Below are positions 1-6,690 of a stretch of 9,110 nt of DNA, one piece after another. The stretch is from Thermoactinomyces sp. DSM 45891 (GTDB lineage: Bacteria; Bacillota; Bacilli; Thermoactinomycetales; Thermoactinomycetaceae): NCBI RefSeq assembly GCF_900119485.1, contig NZ_FPJZ01000023.1, positions 22,998-32,107 on the forward strand, given 5' to 3'. The notes under the pieces were generated by a model, which worked only from the letters and a program-made list of their open reading frames with translations, was not told where the DNA came from and searched no databases. The position numbers and the translations under genes were made by a program. Position 1 is the first letter of the stretch, and each line of letters begins with the position of its first letter.

Positions 1-119
1 CCTTGAGGTCCCGTTACCCCTTGAGGCCCGGTATCTCCTTGAGGTCCCGTTGCTCCTTGAGGTCCTGTATTCCCTTGAGGTCCCGTATCTCCAGTAGCAC
101 CCGTAGCCCCGTTAGCGCC
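1..119 (-). repeat. Collagen-type 9/18-base repeat, second block
   Basis: The sequence repeats in 9-base Gly-X-Y units, most often in 18-base pairs built on GGACCTCAAGG followed by a variable triplet. It encodes residues 239 onward of the collagen-like protein (GAN GAT GAT GDT GPQ GNT GPQ GAT GPQ GDT GPQ). The block is cut by the window edge, so its true length is unknown. Such tracts can change copy number by slippage. Confidence 0.85.
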
Positions 120-833
120 TGTAGGCACTTCTAGTTTCACGATGGCAGAACCAGGTGTTACCGTGATTTCTAACGTATCCGATATAAAGTTGAGCGTATC
201 TCCAAAGCTGAGTGGAACATTTCCGTCCGCGCCTGAGTTTCCTTGAACTAAAAATAAGAAATCACCTGTAACAAAAGTTCCCGTCGGCCCTTGAGGACCT
301 GTAGGCCCTTGAGGTCCTGTAGAACCCTGAGGTCCTGTAGAACCCTGAAGTCCGGTTGCACCTTGGGGTCCTGTGTTCCCTTGAGGCCCTGAAGCCCCGG
401 TGCCCCCTGAAGCTCCAATCTCGCCTGACGGACCTGCTGGTCCTTGAGGCCCAGTAGCGCCTGCTGGTCCGGGCGGTCCTCCAGATGGCCCTGTTGGCCC
501 AGTGGCACCTGCCGACCCGGTTGGTCCCCTTGTCACGTCTGTGTTTAACACATTTTCTAACTTCTCGTTTAGGATCCATTCTTTCTTCCCGATTACATTA
601 ATCGTGTCGCGAACGCTATTATTGATCGTAAGTAAATCGCTAATGGAAGGTTGAAAGGATGTTGAGACTCCAGGGAGCGTTCCGAGAACGTATTGGAGCT
701 TTTCACCCTCGGCATTAATAATATGGCTTAATCCTAGCTCTTCTAAGGCAATGGATGATAAGAGAAGATTTACTGCATCTTCTCTGGTAATGCTTATATT
801 CGGTGAAATATTAGGAATATTCGCTTGAGACAT
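1..833 (-). CDS. Collagen-like (Gly-X-Y repeat) protein, probably spore surface; 3' end beyond the left edge
   Basis: The frame is open from an ATG at 833 to the window edge, giving 277 codons and no stop. AGGAGG (845-840) lies 6 bases before the ATG, which fixes the start. Residues 1-102 form a non-collagenous head (MSQANIPNISPNISITREDA...) with a helical stretch rich in L, E and I, including INAEGEKLQYVLG around 38-50. I recall similar heads in Bacillales collagen-like and spore-associated proteins. Residues 103-187 are Gly-X-Y triplets, mostly GPQ, GPT, GAT and GST, with a one-residue register slip at the adjacent glycines 118/119. Residues 188-238 are a non-collagenous, probably beta-rich insert (FLFLVQG, LNFISDTLEITVTPGSAIV). 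Triplets resume at 239 and continue off the edge. Threonine is common in the Y position, which in BclA-type exosporium proteins is a site of O-glycosylation. There is no signal peptide, as is usual for proteins made in the mother cell. The exosporium role is inferred; another surface or phage-tail collagen-like protein is possible. Confidence 0.85.
   Translation of the reverse strand, partial: MSQANIPNISPNISITREDAVNLLLSSIALEELGLSHIINAEGEKLQYVLGTLPGVSTSFQPSISDLLTINNSVRDTINVIGKKEWILNEKLENVLNTDVTRGPTGSAGATGPTGPSGGPPGPAGATGPQGPAGPSGEIGASGGTGASGPQGNTGPQGATGLQGSTGPQGSTGPQGPTGPQGPTGTFVTGDFLFLVQGNSGADGNVPLSFGDTLNFISDTLEITVTPGSAIVKLEVPTGANGATGATGDTGPQGNTGPQGATGPQGDTGPQGVTGPQ
276..527 (-). repeat. Collagen-type 9-base repeat, first block
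   Basis: This block has about 28 Gly-X-Y triplets, encoding residues 103-186 of the collagen-like protein. One extra glycine codon at 118/119 breaks the triplet register. Near-identical 18-base units occur side by side around 301-345 (GGT TCT ACA GGA CCT CAG, twice), as expected from recent slippage or unequal recombination. Confidence 0.85.
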
Positions 834-910
834 GATATACCTCCTCGATCAAATATTCTCACTATAAATATATGTTTGATTCCTACTATATGTTAAGTTT
901 CCACGCGAAA

Positions 911-950
911 GAGGCTATTCTCGTATAATCTCTCTACGGAATAGCCCCTC
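911..950 (-). terminator. Probable intrinsic terminator of the cdaA-cdaR-glmM operon
   Basis: Downstream of glmM, GGCTATTC and GAATAGCC form an 8-base perfect inverted repeat around an 18-base spacer. Flanking GAG/CTC extends it with a small bulge. Read on the minus strand, the stem ends in CTCTTTC, a short T-rich tail. The long loop and weak tail make it a mediocre terminator, but it is the best candidate in the 189 bases between glmM and the collagen-like gene. Confidence 0.45.
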
Positions 951-1022
951 CTCTCCTGATTTATCTCTTCTACAATCTAACTCCCTTGTATCTCAAGGAT
1001 TCTCTCTAATGGAATGAAACAG

Positions 1023-2384
1023 TCAGCCTAATTGACGCAAAATTACTTCTGCAATTTGCAGAACATATTTTTCTAATTGTGCATGATTCGGTCCCTCTGC
1101 CATCACCCGAATAAGTGGTTCTGTACCGGAAGGGCGTACCAAGACACGACCTTCTTCGCCTAGTGCATCTACAACGGCTTGAATGGCTTGTTGAATCACT
1201 GGATTCGTATCCCAGCCCTCTTTCGAAGACACACGTACATTTTTCAACACTTGAGGAAACTTGTGCATCTTATCTTTTAAATTGGACAAGGTTTCTCCTT
1301 CGTCTTTGACGGCACGTAGGAGTTGAATGGCAGATAACATACCGTCCCCTGTCGTATTATGCTCTAGGAAGATAATATGTCCAGATTGTTCTCCACCTAG
1401 GTTATATCCACCTTCACGCATTTTTTCCATCACATAGCGATCACCCACAGCAGTACGTTCTGTAGCAATTCCTGCTTCTCCGGTTGATTTAAAGAATCCG
1501 AAGTTAGACATCACCGTTGTGACGATGGTATCCTTTGCGAGTAACCCTTTTAGTTTGAAGTAACGAGCACAGATAAACATAATCTGGTCACCATCGACCA
1601 CATCACCCTTTTCATCTACCGCGATTAAACGGTCAGCATCTCCATCAAATGCTAGGCCCAAGTGTGCCCCTTGTCTGACTACCTCTTGCTGAAGCCGTTC
1701 TGGATGAGTCGAACCACAATCTACATTAATGTTTACACCATCAGGATTTACGGCAATCGTTGTCACATCTGCCCCTAGGTCTCTTAACAAATGCGGCGCC
1801 AATTCATAAGCCGCTCCATTGGCCCCATCAACCACAATATGCATCCCACATAGATCCGTATCAATCGTTGACTTCAGATGTTCCAGATATGCATCAATAC
1901 TGTCACTCTCGTCAGATATCCGCCCGATTTCTTTTCCAATTGGTCGTGGAATTGGGTCATTAGCGGGATCTTTTTCTAAAATCTCAAGTAATCGTTCAAT
2001 CTCCGCTTCCGTCTCATCTAATAACTTATAGCCATCTGCCCCAAAAAATTTAATGCCGTTATCTGGAAAAGGATTATGAGAAGCAGAAATCATAACACCT
2101 GCATCTGCCTTTAGATGACGCGTTAAAAAGGCTACACCTGGGGTACTCACGATGTCTAAACGGGCTACATTTGCCCCGATGGAAAGCATTCCTGCCACCA
2201 ATGCTGACTCCAGCAACTCTCCTGATAGACGAGTATCTCTGCCTACTACAATGAACGGACTCGTTTTCCCACGAGTTAACACATATGCCCCCGCTCTTCC
2301 TAAACGAAATGCTAACTCTGGTGTAAGTTGTTGATTGGCAACCCCTCTAACACCATCCGTTCCAAAAAATTTACCCACTTTCAT
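1023..2384 (-). CDS. glmM: Phosphoglucosamine mutase GlmM
   Basis: GlmM interconverts glucosamine-6-phosphate and glucosamine-1-phosphate, the cytoplasmic step towards UDP-GlcNAc and peptidoglycan. The 453-residue protein (the B. subtilis enzyme is close to 450) starts MKVGKFFGTDGVRG, the family's N-terminal signature. The phosphoserine loop ISASHNP has the catalytic Ser at 102. The Mg-binding loop DGDADR has Asp247, 249 and 251. The sugar-binding GEQSGH is at 331-336 and the phosphate-binding RPSGTEP at 417-423. I chose the ATG at 2384 because AAGGAGG (2395-2389) sits just upstream. A longer frame from 2417 would add 11 non-conserved residues and overlap the end of cdaR. The gene follows cdaR by 29 bases in the same operon. 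In studied Firmicutes GlmM binds CdaA and inhibits c-di-AMP synthesis. glmS, which follows glmM in B. subtilis, is not the next gene here. Confidence 0.97.
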   Translation of the reverse strand: MKVGKFFGTDGVRGVANQQLTPELAFRLGRAGAYVLTRGKTSPFIVVGRDTRLSGELLESALVAGMLSIGANVARLDIVSTPGVAFLTRHLKADAGVMISASHNPFPDNGIKFFGADGYKLLDETEAEIERLLEILEKDPANDPIPRPIGKEIGRISDESDSIDAYLEHLKSTIDTDLCGMHIVVDGANGAAYELAPHLLRDLGADVTTIAVNPDGVNINVDCGSTHPERLQQEVVRQGAHLGLAFDGDADRLIAVDEKGDVVDGDQIMFICARYFKLKGLLAKDTIVTTVMSNFGFFKSTGEAGIATERTAVGDRYVMEKMREGGYNLGGEQSGHIIFLEHNTTGDGMLSAIQLLRAVKDEGETLSNLKDKMHKFPQVLKNVRVSSKEGWDTNPVIQQAIQAVVDALGEEGRVLVRPSGTEPLIRVMAEGPNHAQLEKYVLQIAEVILRQLG

Positions 2385-2413
2385 TTCTCCTCCTTGCTCA
2401 TGTTTCCATCCAA

Positions 2414-3361
2414 TCACGATTTGGATCGAATCTCGATCATTGCTTTTTCTGGAGTTTGGCTTTCCAGCACAATCCCCTTCGGCAGTTTTATTTGTATCGG
2501 GACTTGGTGAACACCTGCTGGAAGGTTATCCAAATCACATACTGCCTCTATTTGATCCATCCGTAATGCATCTAGTAGATTAGGCGCTCCTGATAAGGAA
2601 GCATCCACTGCTTTAGGTGTTATCATCCTTGCTTCAAGTCCTTCTTCTATGTGAATGGATTGGAGTGGAATATCTCTTATCTGCTTCAAGTTAGACCGCT
2701 TCATTTTAACATAAATTTCTACATCCATGGGTTCCACTTTTTCGACTCCCACAGGCTTCGGAACCTTTGCCCGGAATCGATACACACCTTCTGCCTTTGG
2801 CAATTCGACTGGAAGATCCACTTTATTTAATAACTCTAACATAGGACGATTTCCGTAATAGGTAATCTTAGATGGATCGGACCTTATCTCCACCACTTCA
2901 ACAGAAAGGTCCTTAGTTGAATAAGTCAGTTGAATCGGAATCTCTTTTGATATAAAAGGATATGCTAAGCTGGGATTTTTCTTATATAACGTAACTGTAA
3001 CCTTATCAGGGTGGACCGTGTTTTTCACTCCAGAAGGAACCCCCGTTACGATCACAGGGACACTGCGCTGTTCCCCCTCTATAATCGGTTCATCTACACG
3101 AATTTGGGCCCGAACTCGAGAAGAAGCATACTGAAGCGAAAATGGATTTCCACTCATCATGATCGTCACTTCTTTTTGGGTTTGTATCAGCTCATAGTGC
3201 TCTTTATCATATTCTGCGGTTACAGGGACTGTCTTACTTTGGGTATCATTTTGAGCTCCTTCTTGATCCTTATTAAAATAATGAACCATAAACCATAAAA
3301 CCCCTGCTAACAACACTGAAATCACTCGAATGACCCAATTATTTTCTAGCCACTTGTTCAT
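2414..3361 (-). CDS. cdaR: CdaR (YbbR-domain), membrane-anchored regulator of c-di-AMP synthesis
   Basis: The 315-residue protein has one N-terminal membrane segment at about residues 9-29 (WVIRVISVLLAGVLWFMVHYF). An extracytoplasmic region then holds three recognisable YbbR-type beta repeats at about 44-127, 139-221 and 229-313. Each begins with a short strand such as VPVTAEY, IPIQLTY or IPLQSI and ends in a valine/isoleucine-rich strand. B. subtilis CdaR is longer, with four repeats; as I recall, the staphylococcal form is close to this length. In known systems CdaR binds CdaA at the membrane and modulates its activity. The start codon overlaps the cdaA stop as ATGA, pointing to translational coupling, and a GAGGGAAG ribosome site lies inside the end of cdaA. 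The call rests on context, topology and repeats. Confidence 0.93.
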   Translation of the reverse strand: MNKWLENNWVIRVISVLLAGVLWFMVHYFNKDQEGAQNDTQSKTVPVTAEYDKEHYELIQTQKEVTIMMSGNPFSLQYASSRVRAQIRVDEPIIEGEQRSVPVIVTGVPSGVKNTVHPDKVTVTLYKKNPSLAYPFISKEIPIQLTYSTKDLSVEVVEIRSDPSKITYYGNRPMLELLNKVDLPVELPKAEGVYRFRAKVPKPVGVEKVEPMDVEIYVKMKRSNLKQIRDIPLQSIHIEEGLEARMITPKAVDASLSGAPNLLDALRMDQIEAVCDLDNLPAGVHQVPIQIKLPKGIVLESQTPEKAMIEIRSKS

Positions 3362-4176
3362 TTCTTCCCTCTTCGCTCACGCCAACTCCGGAATATCGAG
3401 ATCGTTGGCGAATTTGGTTGAATCTGTTGATATAGTCGCTCAAATATAAGATCCTCGGAAATACCTCGCTCTAATTTACCACCAATAGCGATTGAGATCT
3501 GCCCTGTCTCTTCTGACACAATCACCACACAAGCATCTGAAACTTCACTCATCCCTATAGCGGCACGATGTCTTGTGCCCAGCTCTTTACTAATAGAAGG
3601 GTTTTCGCTCAATGGTAAAAAGCATCCCGCAGCCATAATCGAACCAACTCGAATTACAGCCGCACCATCATGTAAGGGTGAACTCGGTAAAAAAATATTT
3701 CGGAGCAATTCATTACTTACTTTCGCTTGTAATTCAATTCCTGATTCTATGTAATCGGAGAGTCCTGTCTCCCGTTCGATCACAATCAATGAGCCGATCC
3801 GTTTGCTGGCAAAGTAAGTAACCGCTTTGGTTATTTCCCCAGATACTCGAGTCACTACTTCATCTTTGGCTACTTGCCCCCTTGTAAAAAAGCCCCTTCT
3901 ACCAATTTGCTCTAAAGCCCTTCGTAACTCAGGTTGGAAAATGATAATCACCGTAATGAGGCCCACTGATAATAAGTTTTCAATGAGCCAACGTAATGTC
4001 CGTAGCTCAAGAAAATTACTTAACAACCATAAAAAGACAACCACACTAATTCCTTTTAGCAACTGCACTGCTCTCGTCCCACGTAATAACGTCAATAGTT
4101 GATAAATAAGGAAACTGACGATCAATATATCAATAAAATCATTTATATACTTTGTTATTCCAACCAATGATTGCAC
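3358..4176 (-). CDS. cdaA: Diadenylate cyclase CdaA (c-di-AMP synthase)
   Basis: CdaA joins two ATP molecules into cyclic di-AMP, the second messenger for potassium, osmotic and cell-wall homeostasis. The 272-residue protein has three predicted membrane segments at about 12-31, 37-56 and 64-80. A linker (FQPELRRALEQIGR) leads to the DAC domain at about 100-250. Both catalytic motifs are intact: DGA at 170-172 (in SPLHDGAAVI) and RHR at 202-204 (in GTRHRAA). Translation starts at a GTG (4176) with GGAGG (4188-4184) 7 bases upstream; an ATG two bases earlier is out of frame. It is the first gene of cdaA-cdaR-glmM and ends in an ATGA overlap with cdaR. The 174 bases upstream are AT-rich and presumably hold the promoter, but no clean -35/-10 pair stands out. 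A terminator separates it from kynU. Confidence 0.97.
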   Translation of the reverse strand: MQSLVGITKYINDFIDILIVSFLIYQLLTLLRGTRAVQLLKGISVVVFLWLLSNFLELRTLRWLIENLLSVGLITVIIIFQPELRRALEQIGRRGFFTRGQVAKDEVVTRVSGEITKAVTYFASKRIGSLIVIERETGLSDYIESGIELQAKVSNELLRNIFLPSSPLHDGAAVIRVGSIMAAGCFLPLSENPSISKELGTRHRAAIGMSEVSDACVVIVSEETGQISIAIGGKLERGISEDLIFERLYQQIQPNSPTISIFRSWRERRGKK

Positions 4177-4295
4177 ATTGTTTCCTCCAACGCATTTATG
4201 TATATATTATGCTTCAAATAAACAAAAAGATTTCACCCAATATAAGGACACAATAAAAACAAATCGTTCAAACATACCATTCTAATTGAAGCATA

Positions 4296-4326
4296 GTAAA
4301 AAGACTCCCTTTATAAAAGAGAGCCC
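4296..4326 (-). terminator. Intrinsic terminator of the kynA-kynU operon
   Basis: On the minus strand GGCTCTC pairs with GGGAGTC (7 pairs, two of them G-U) around an AT-rich 9-base loop, and TTTTT follows at once. It lies about 25-55 bases after the kynU stop and before cdaA, so the kyn and cda operons are probably separate transcripts. Confidence 0.75.
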
Positions 4327-4350
4327 CACCTACTCCGTCCCAGTACAGTA

Positions 4351-5622
4351 CTATGCAATAACGCCTCGTTCATGAGAGTAATCTTTGTACTTCCCCTCCA
4401 CCATGATCGACTTTAATCGCTGTACTGCCTCCCAGACATCTTGATACGATGTATATAAAGCGATTGGCGCTAGTCTGATCACATTAGGAGCTCTAAAGTC
4501 AGGAATTACTCTCGCCTCTTTTAGCGCTTTGCAAATCCGCGTCGCTTCTTTATGTTCAAGGGAAATATGGCCGCCCCTGCGATGATCTTCCATCGGGTTT
4601 CCAATCACAAAGCCCCACCCTTGGAGTTCGCTTTCGATTATCAACATCATATATCGAGTTAACGATAATGACTTTTCTCGGATAGACTCCATCCCAATCT
4701 CATCAAACATCGATAAGGAACCGATTAATGGGGCCGCATTCAAGATAGACGGGGCACTTAATTGATACGCCCCTGCATCCGTAGAAGGTTCAAATGTATG
4801 ACTCATATCAAATTGACGCTCTTTATCAGATCCAAACCACCCAGCTAGTCCAGGAACCGTGCCGAAGTGTTTTTCATGCACATAAATCGCAGCAACACTA
4901 CCTGGGCCACTATTTAGATATTTATAGGAGCACCAGACCGCAAAATCTACGCCCCACTCATGGAAAGCGTGGGGAACAGCCCCTATGGAATGGCAAGCAT
5001 CAAATCCGATTAAGATTCCAAGTCGATGCGCTTCTCGAGTAAGGAGTTCGATGTCTAGTAATTGACCACTTCGATAAAGTACCGTGGGTAATATCATCAA
5101 AGCCACATCATCCTTCATACAAGCGATGATATCTTCTTCATCGATGTACCGACCCTGCTTACTTTTTACAGATAGTAAATGCTCTTCCGGATCTAGGCCA
5201 TGTAGTTGAAGTTGGCTCTTAATCGCATAGATATCCGTAGGAAAATCCAGATCATTTGCTACGATCTTAGTGCGTTTCCCTTCGGGATGATAAAAAGTGG
5301 CCATTAACTGATGCAAATTCACAGTAGTTGTCCCAGTCGCAACAACCTCCTCCTTCTTTGCCCCAACAAGGGGAGCCATCTTAGCCCCTAACATTTCGGC
5401 TAAATAAAACCAAGGATATTCTCCGTTTGACCAACCGTCGATCTGATATATCTTCCAAGATTCAAACATCTCCAAGAAAGACTTCTCTGCTCTTGTTGAA
5501 CATAAACCCAAAGAGTTACCGTCCAAATAAATCTGATCTGATATCAGATAAAATTCATCTCGGTACTTTGAGAGTACATCTTGGTGATCTAATCTCCTTG
5601 CTTCCTCTAGAGTGGGCTTCAT
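4351..5622 (-). CDS. kynU: Kynureninase KynU
   Basis: KynU is a PLP enzyme that cleaves L-kynurenine to anthranilate and L-alanine (or 3-hydroxykynurenine to 3-hydroxyanthranilate). The 423 residues match the family's usual length. Signatures are YLDGNSLGL at 32-40, the cofactor-contact region FDACHSIGA at 207-215 (Asp208, His211), and the PLP-lysine motif CSYKYLNSGPG with Lys234. GWFG (261-264) and the serine/threonine-rich stretch up to residue 281 lie in the usual substrate region, and RLAP is at 383-386. It starts 21 bases after the kynA stop with AAGGAG 11 bases before the ATG, so the two genes form one operon. The B. cereus type of cluster also carries kynB (formamidase), which is absent here. 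The product anthranilate could feed tryptophan resynthesis or be excreted; which one applies cannot be told from this window. Confidence 0.96.
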   Translation of the reverse strand: MKPTLEEARRLDHQDVLSKYRDEFYLISDQIYLDGNSLGLCSTRAEKSFLEMFESWKIYQIDGWSNGEYPWFYLAEMLGAKMAPLVGAKKEEVVATGTTTVNLHQLMATFYHPEGKRTKIVANDLDFPTDIYAIKSQLQLHGLDPEEHLLSVKSKQGRYIDEEDIIACMKDDVALMILPTVLYRSGQLLDIELLTREAHRLGILIGFDACHSIGAVPHAFHEWGVDFAVWCSYKYLNSGPGSVAAIYVHEKHFGTVPGLAGWFGSDKERQFDMSHTFEPSTDAGAYQLSAPSILNAAPLIGSLSMFDEIGMESIREKSLSLTRYMMLIIESELQGWGFVIGNPMEDHRRGGHISLEHKEATRICKALKEARVIPDFRAPNVIRLAPIALYTSYQDVWEAVQRLKSIMVEGKYKDYSHERGVIA

Positions 5623-5643
5623 CGCTGCTAGTTCTCCTTCTAT

Positions 5644-6498
5644 TTAGAGTTTGGTTCGCAAATCCCATAGCTCGGGGAAAAAACGATGCTCCATTGTACT
5701 ACGAAGATATGGAACTCCCGGTGAGCCCCCTGTTCCTCGCTTAAAGCCAATAATCCGCTCCACAGTCTTCATATGACGAAAACGCCACTGCTGCATCCAA
5801 TCCTCCACATCAACTAATTTTTCAGCTAGTTGATAATAACTCCAATACTGATTTACATCTTGATACACCTCTAACCAGGCCTTCTCCACACTCTCATCGG
5901 ATTGATAAGGCTTGGTCCAGTCACGATCCAGGATAAAAGGAGAGATATAAAATCCTTTCTTTGCCAGTGCTTGGATGGCAACATCATATAGACTAGGTTG
6001 TTGCAAGGCACCTTCAAGCATTTTCTTCACTTCGTCTTTATGACTGTAAATTTCCATAATAGGAGTACTTTTCTTGCCTAAGTAAAATTCAATCATTCGA
6101 TACTGGTAGGATTGGAAGCCAGACGATTCTCCTAGGAAATTTCGGAATTCGATATATTCCGCGGGCGTTAACGTAGACAGTACATCCCAAGATTGAATCA
6201 CCTGCGACTGAATTCTGGATACCCGTGATAACATCTTTAAAGCAGAAGCGATATTGTTAGAGACAATATGTTGAATGGCTGCTTGGAGCTCATGAATCAT
6301 TTGCTTCATCCACAATTCACTGGTTTGATGAATGACAACAAACAGCATCTCATCATGATGATTCGAAAGAGGGTTTTGTGCATCTAAAATTTGATCCAAC
6401 TGTAAGTAGTCACCATAGGTCATGTTATTACGGAAATTCGTTTGAACCCCTTCAGGACGCTCTGTCTGCCCTAGTCCTTCTTTTTTTGTCATGATCAT
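5644..6498 (-). CDS. kynA: Tryptophan 2,3-dioxygenase KynA
   Basis: KynA is a cytoplasmic heme dioxygenase that opens the indole ring of L-tryptophan to give N-formylkynurenine, the first kynurenine-pathway step. The 284 residues match bacterial TDO length. The distal histidine is in VVIHQTSELWMKQ (His57). The substrate-contact stretch EFRNFLGESSGFQS holds Arg119. The proximal heme ligand is in WRFRHMKTVERIIG (His242), followed by the GTGGSPGV loop at 255-262 and the FPELWDLRT end. I chose the ATG at 6498 because GAGG (6507-6504) sits 5 bases upstream. The ATG at 6492 is possible but its spacing is 11. The frame stays open to a TTG at 6522, which has no ribosome site. It is the first gene of kynA-kynU. 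Repeated TTAGTC elements lie just upstream. Confidence 0.96.
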   Translation of the reverse strand: MIMTKKEGLGQTERPEGVQTNFRNNMTYGDYLQLDQILDAQNPLSNHHDEMLFVVIHQTSELWMKQMIHELQAAIQHIVSNNIASALKMLSRVSRIQSQVIQSWDVLSTLTPAEYIEFRNFLGESSGFQSYQYRMIEFYLGKKSTPIMEIYSHKDEVKKMLEGALQQPSLYDVAIQALAKKGFYISPFILDRDWTKPYQSDESVEKAWLEVYQDVNQYWSYYQLAEKLVDVEDWMQQWRFRHMKTVERIIGFKRGTGGSPGVPYLRSTMEHRFFPELWDLRTKL

Positions 6499-6523
6499 CA
6501 CATCCTCATTTATGAATCTCAAC

Positions 6524-6580
6524 TATATAACAATGACTAAGACTAATTAATTTTAAATTAAACATTCTGTAAATGACTAA
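6524..6580 (-). promoter_or_regulatory. Candidate kynA promoter with repeated TTAGTC elements
   Basis: On the minus strand TGTTATATA (6532-6524) resembles an extended -10, placed about 20 bases before the ribosome site. Directly upstream TTAGTC occurs twice in tandem (6546-6535), and a third copy lies at 6580-6575. The 9-base TTAGTCATT is present exactly at both 6580-6572 and 6540-6532, 40 bases apart. There is no good -35 hexamer. Repeats in and just upstream of the core promoter suit a transcription factor binding site; this is inference. Confidence 0.35.
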
Positions 6581-6636
6581 TAGTATTTTACAACAAGCCA
6601 ACCCGATTGAGAACAACTGCAGAAAATAATTCGTTT

Positions 6637-6678
6637 AAAAAGAGACGAGGTAAACAGCAAAACCTTGCTATCTACCTC
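6637..6678 (-). terminator. Intrinsic terminator of rocF
   Basis: Just after the rocF stop, GAGGTAGATAGCAA pairs with TTGCTGTTTACCTC over 14 positions, two of them G-U, closing a 4-base loop. On the minus strand CTCTTTTT follows after a few bases. This is a strong hairpin with a T tail and separates rocF from the kyn operon. Confidence 0.85.
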
Positions 6679-6690
6679 CTTAATCAAGAG

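Noticed and set aside
1..527. CRISPR array or tandem satellite in the repeated left end
   Set aside because: Period 9/18 with a conserved glycine codon and an open frame is coding collagen repeat; there are no spacers of constant length.
248..579. Two minus-strand frames of 86 and 105 codons inside the collagen-like gene
   Set aside because: They are out-of-frame readings of the Gly-X-Y repeat DNA. Only the frame starting at 833 has a ribosome site and an ordered triplet pattern.
884..892. CATATAGTA upstream of the collagen-like gene as a SigK/SigE -10 element
   Set aside because: The -10 resembles CATA-N3-TA and the gene may be sporulation-expressed, but no matching -35 lies at the right distance and AT-rich matches are common.
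2385..2417. Longer glmM start at 2417
   Set aside because: It adds 11 non-conserved residues, overlaps the cdaR stop and has no ribosome site, while AAGGAGG sits just before the ATG at 2384.
4176..4178. ATG at 4178 as the start of cdaA
   Set aside because: It is out of frame with the CdaA protein. The GTG at 4176 is in frame and correctly spaced from GGAGG.
1115..5744. Plus-strand frames of 60-105 codons inside glmM, cdaR, cdaA, kynU and kynA
   Set aside because: They are shadows opposite strongly supported genes, without ribosome sites or recognisable domains.
6499..6690. T-box, riboswitch or tryptophan attenuator before kynA
   Set aside because: The likely leader is only about 20 bases long, and the only strong hairpin in the gap is the rocF terminator. 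No leader peptide with Trp codons is present.
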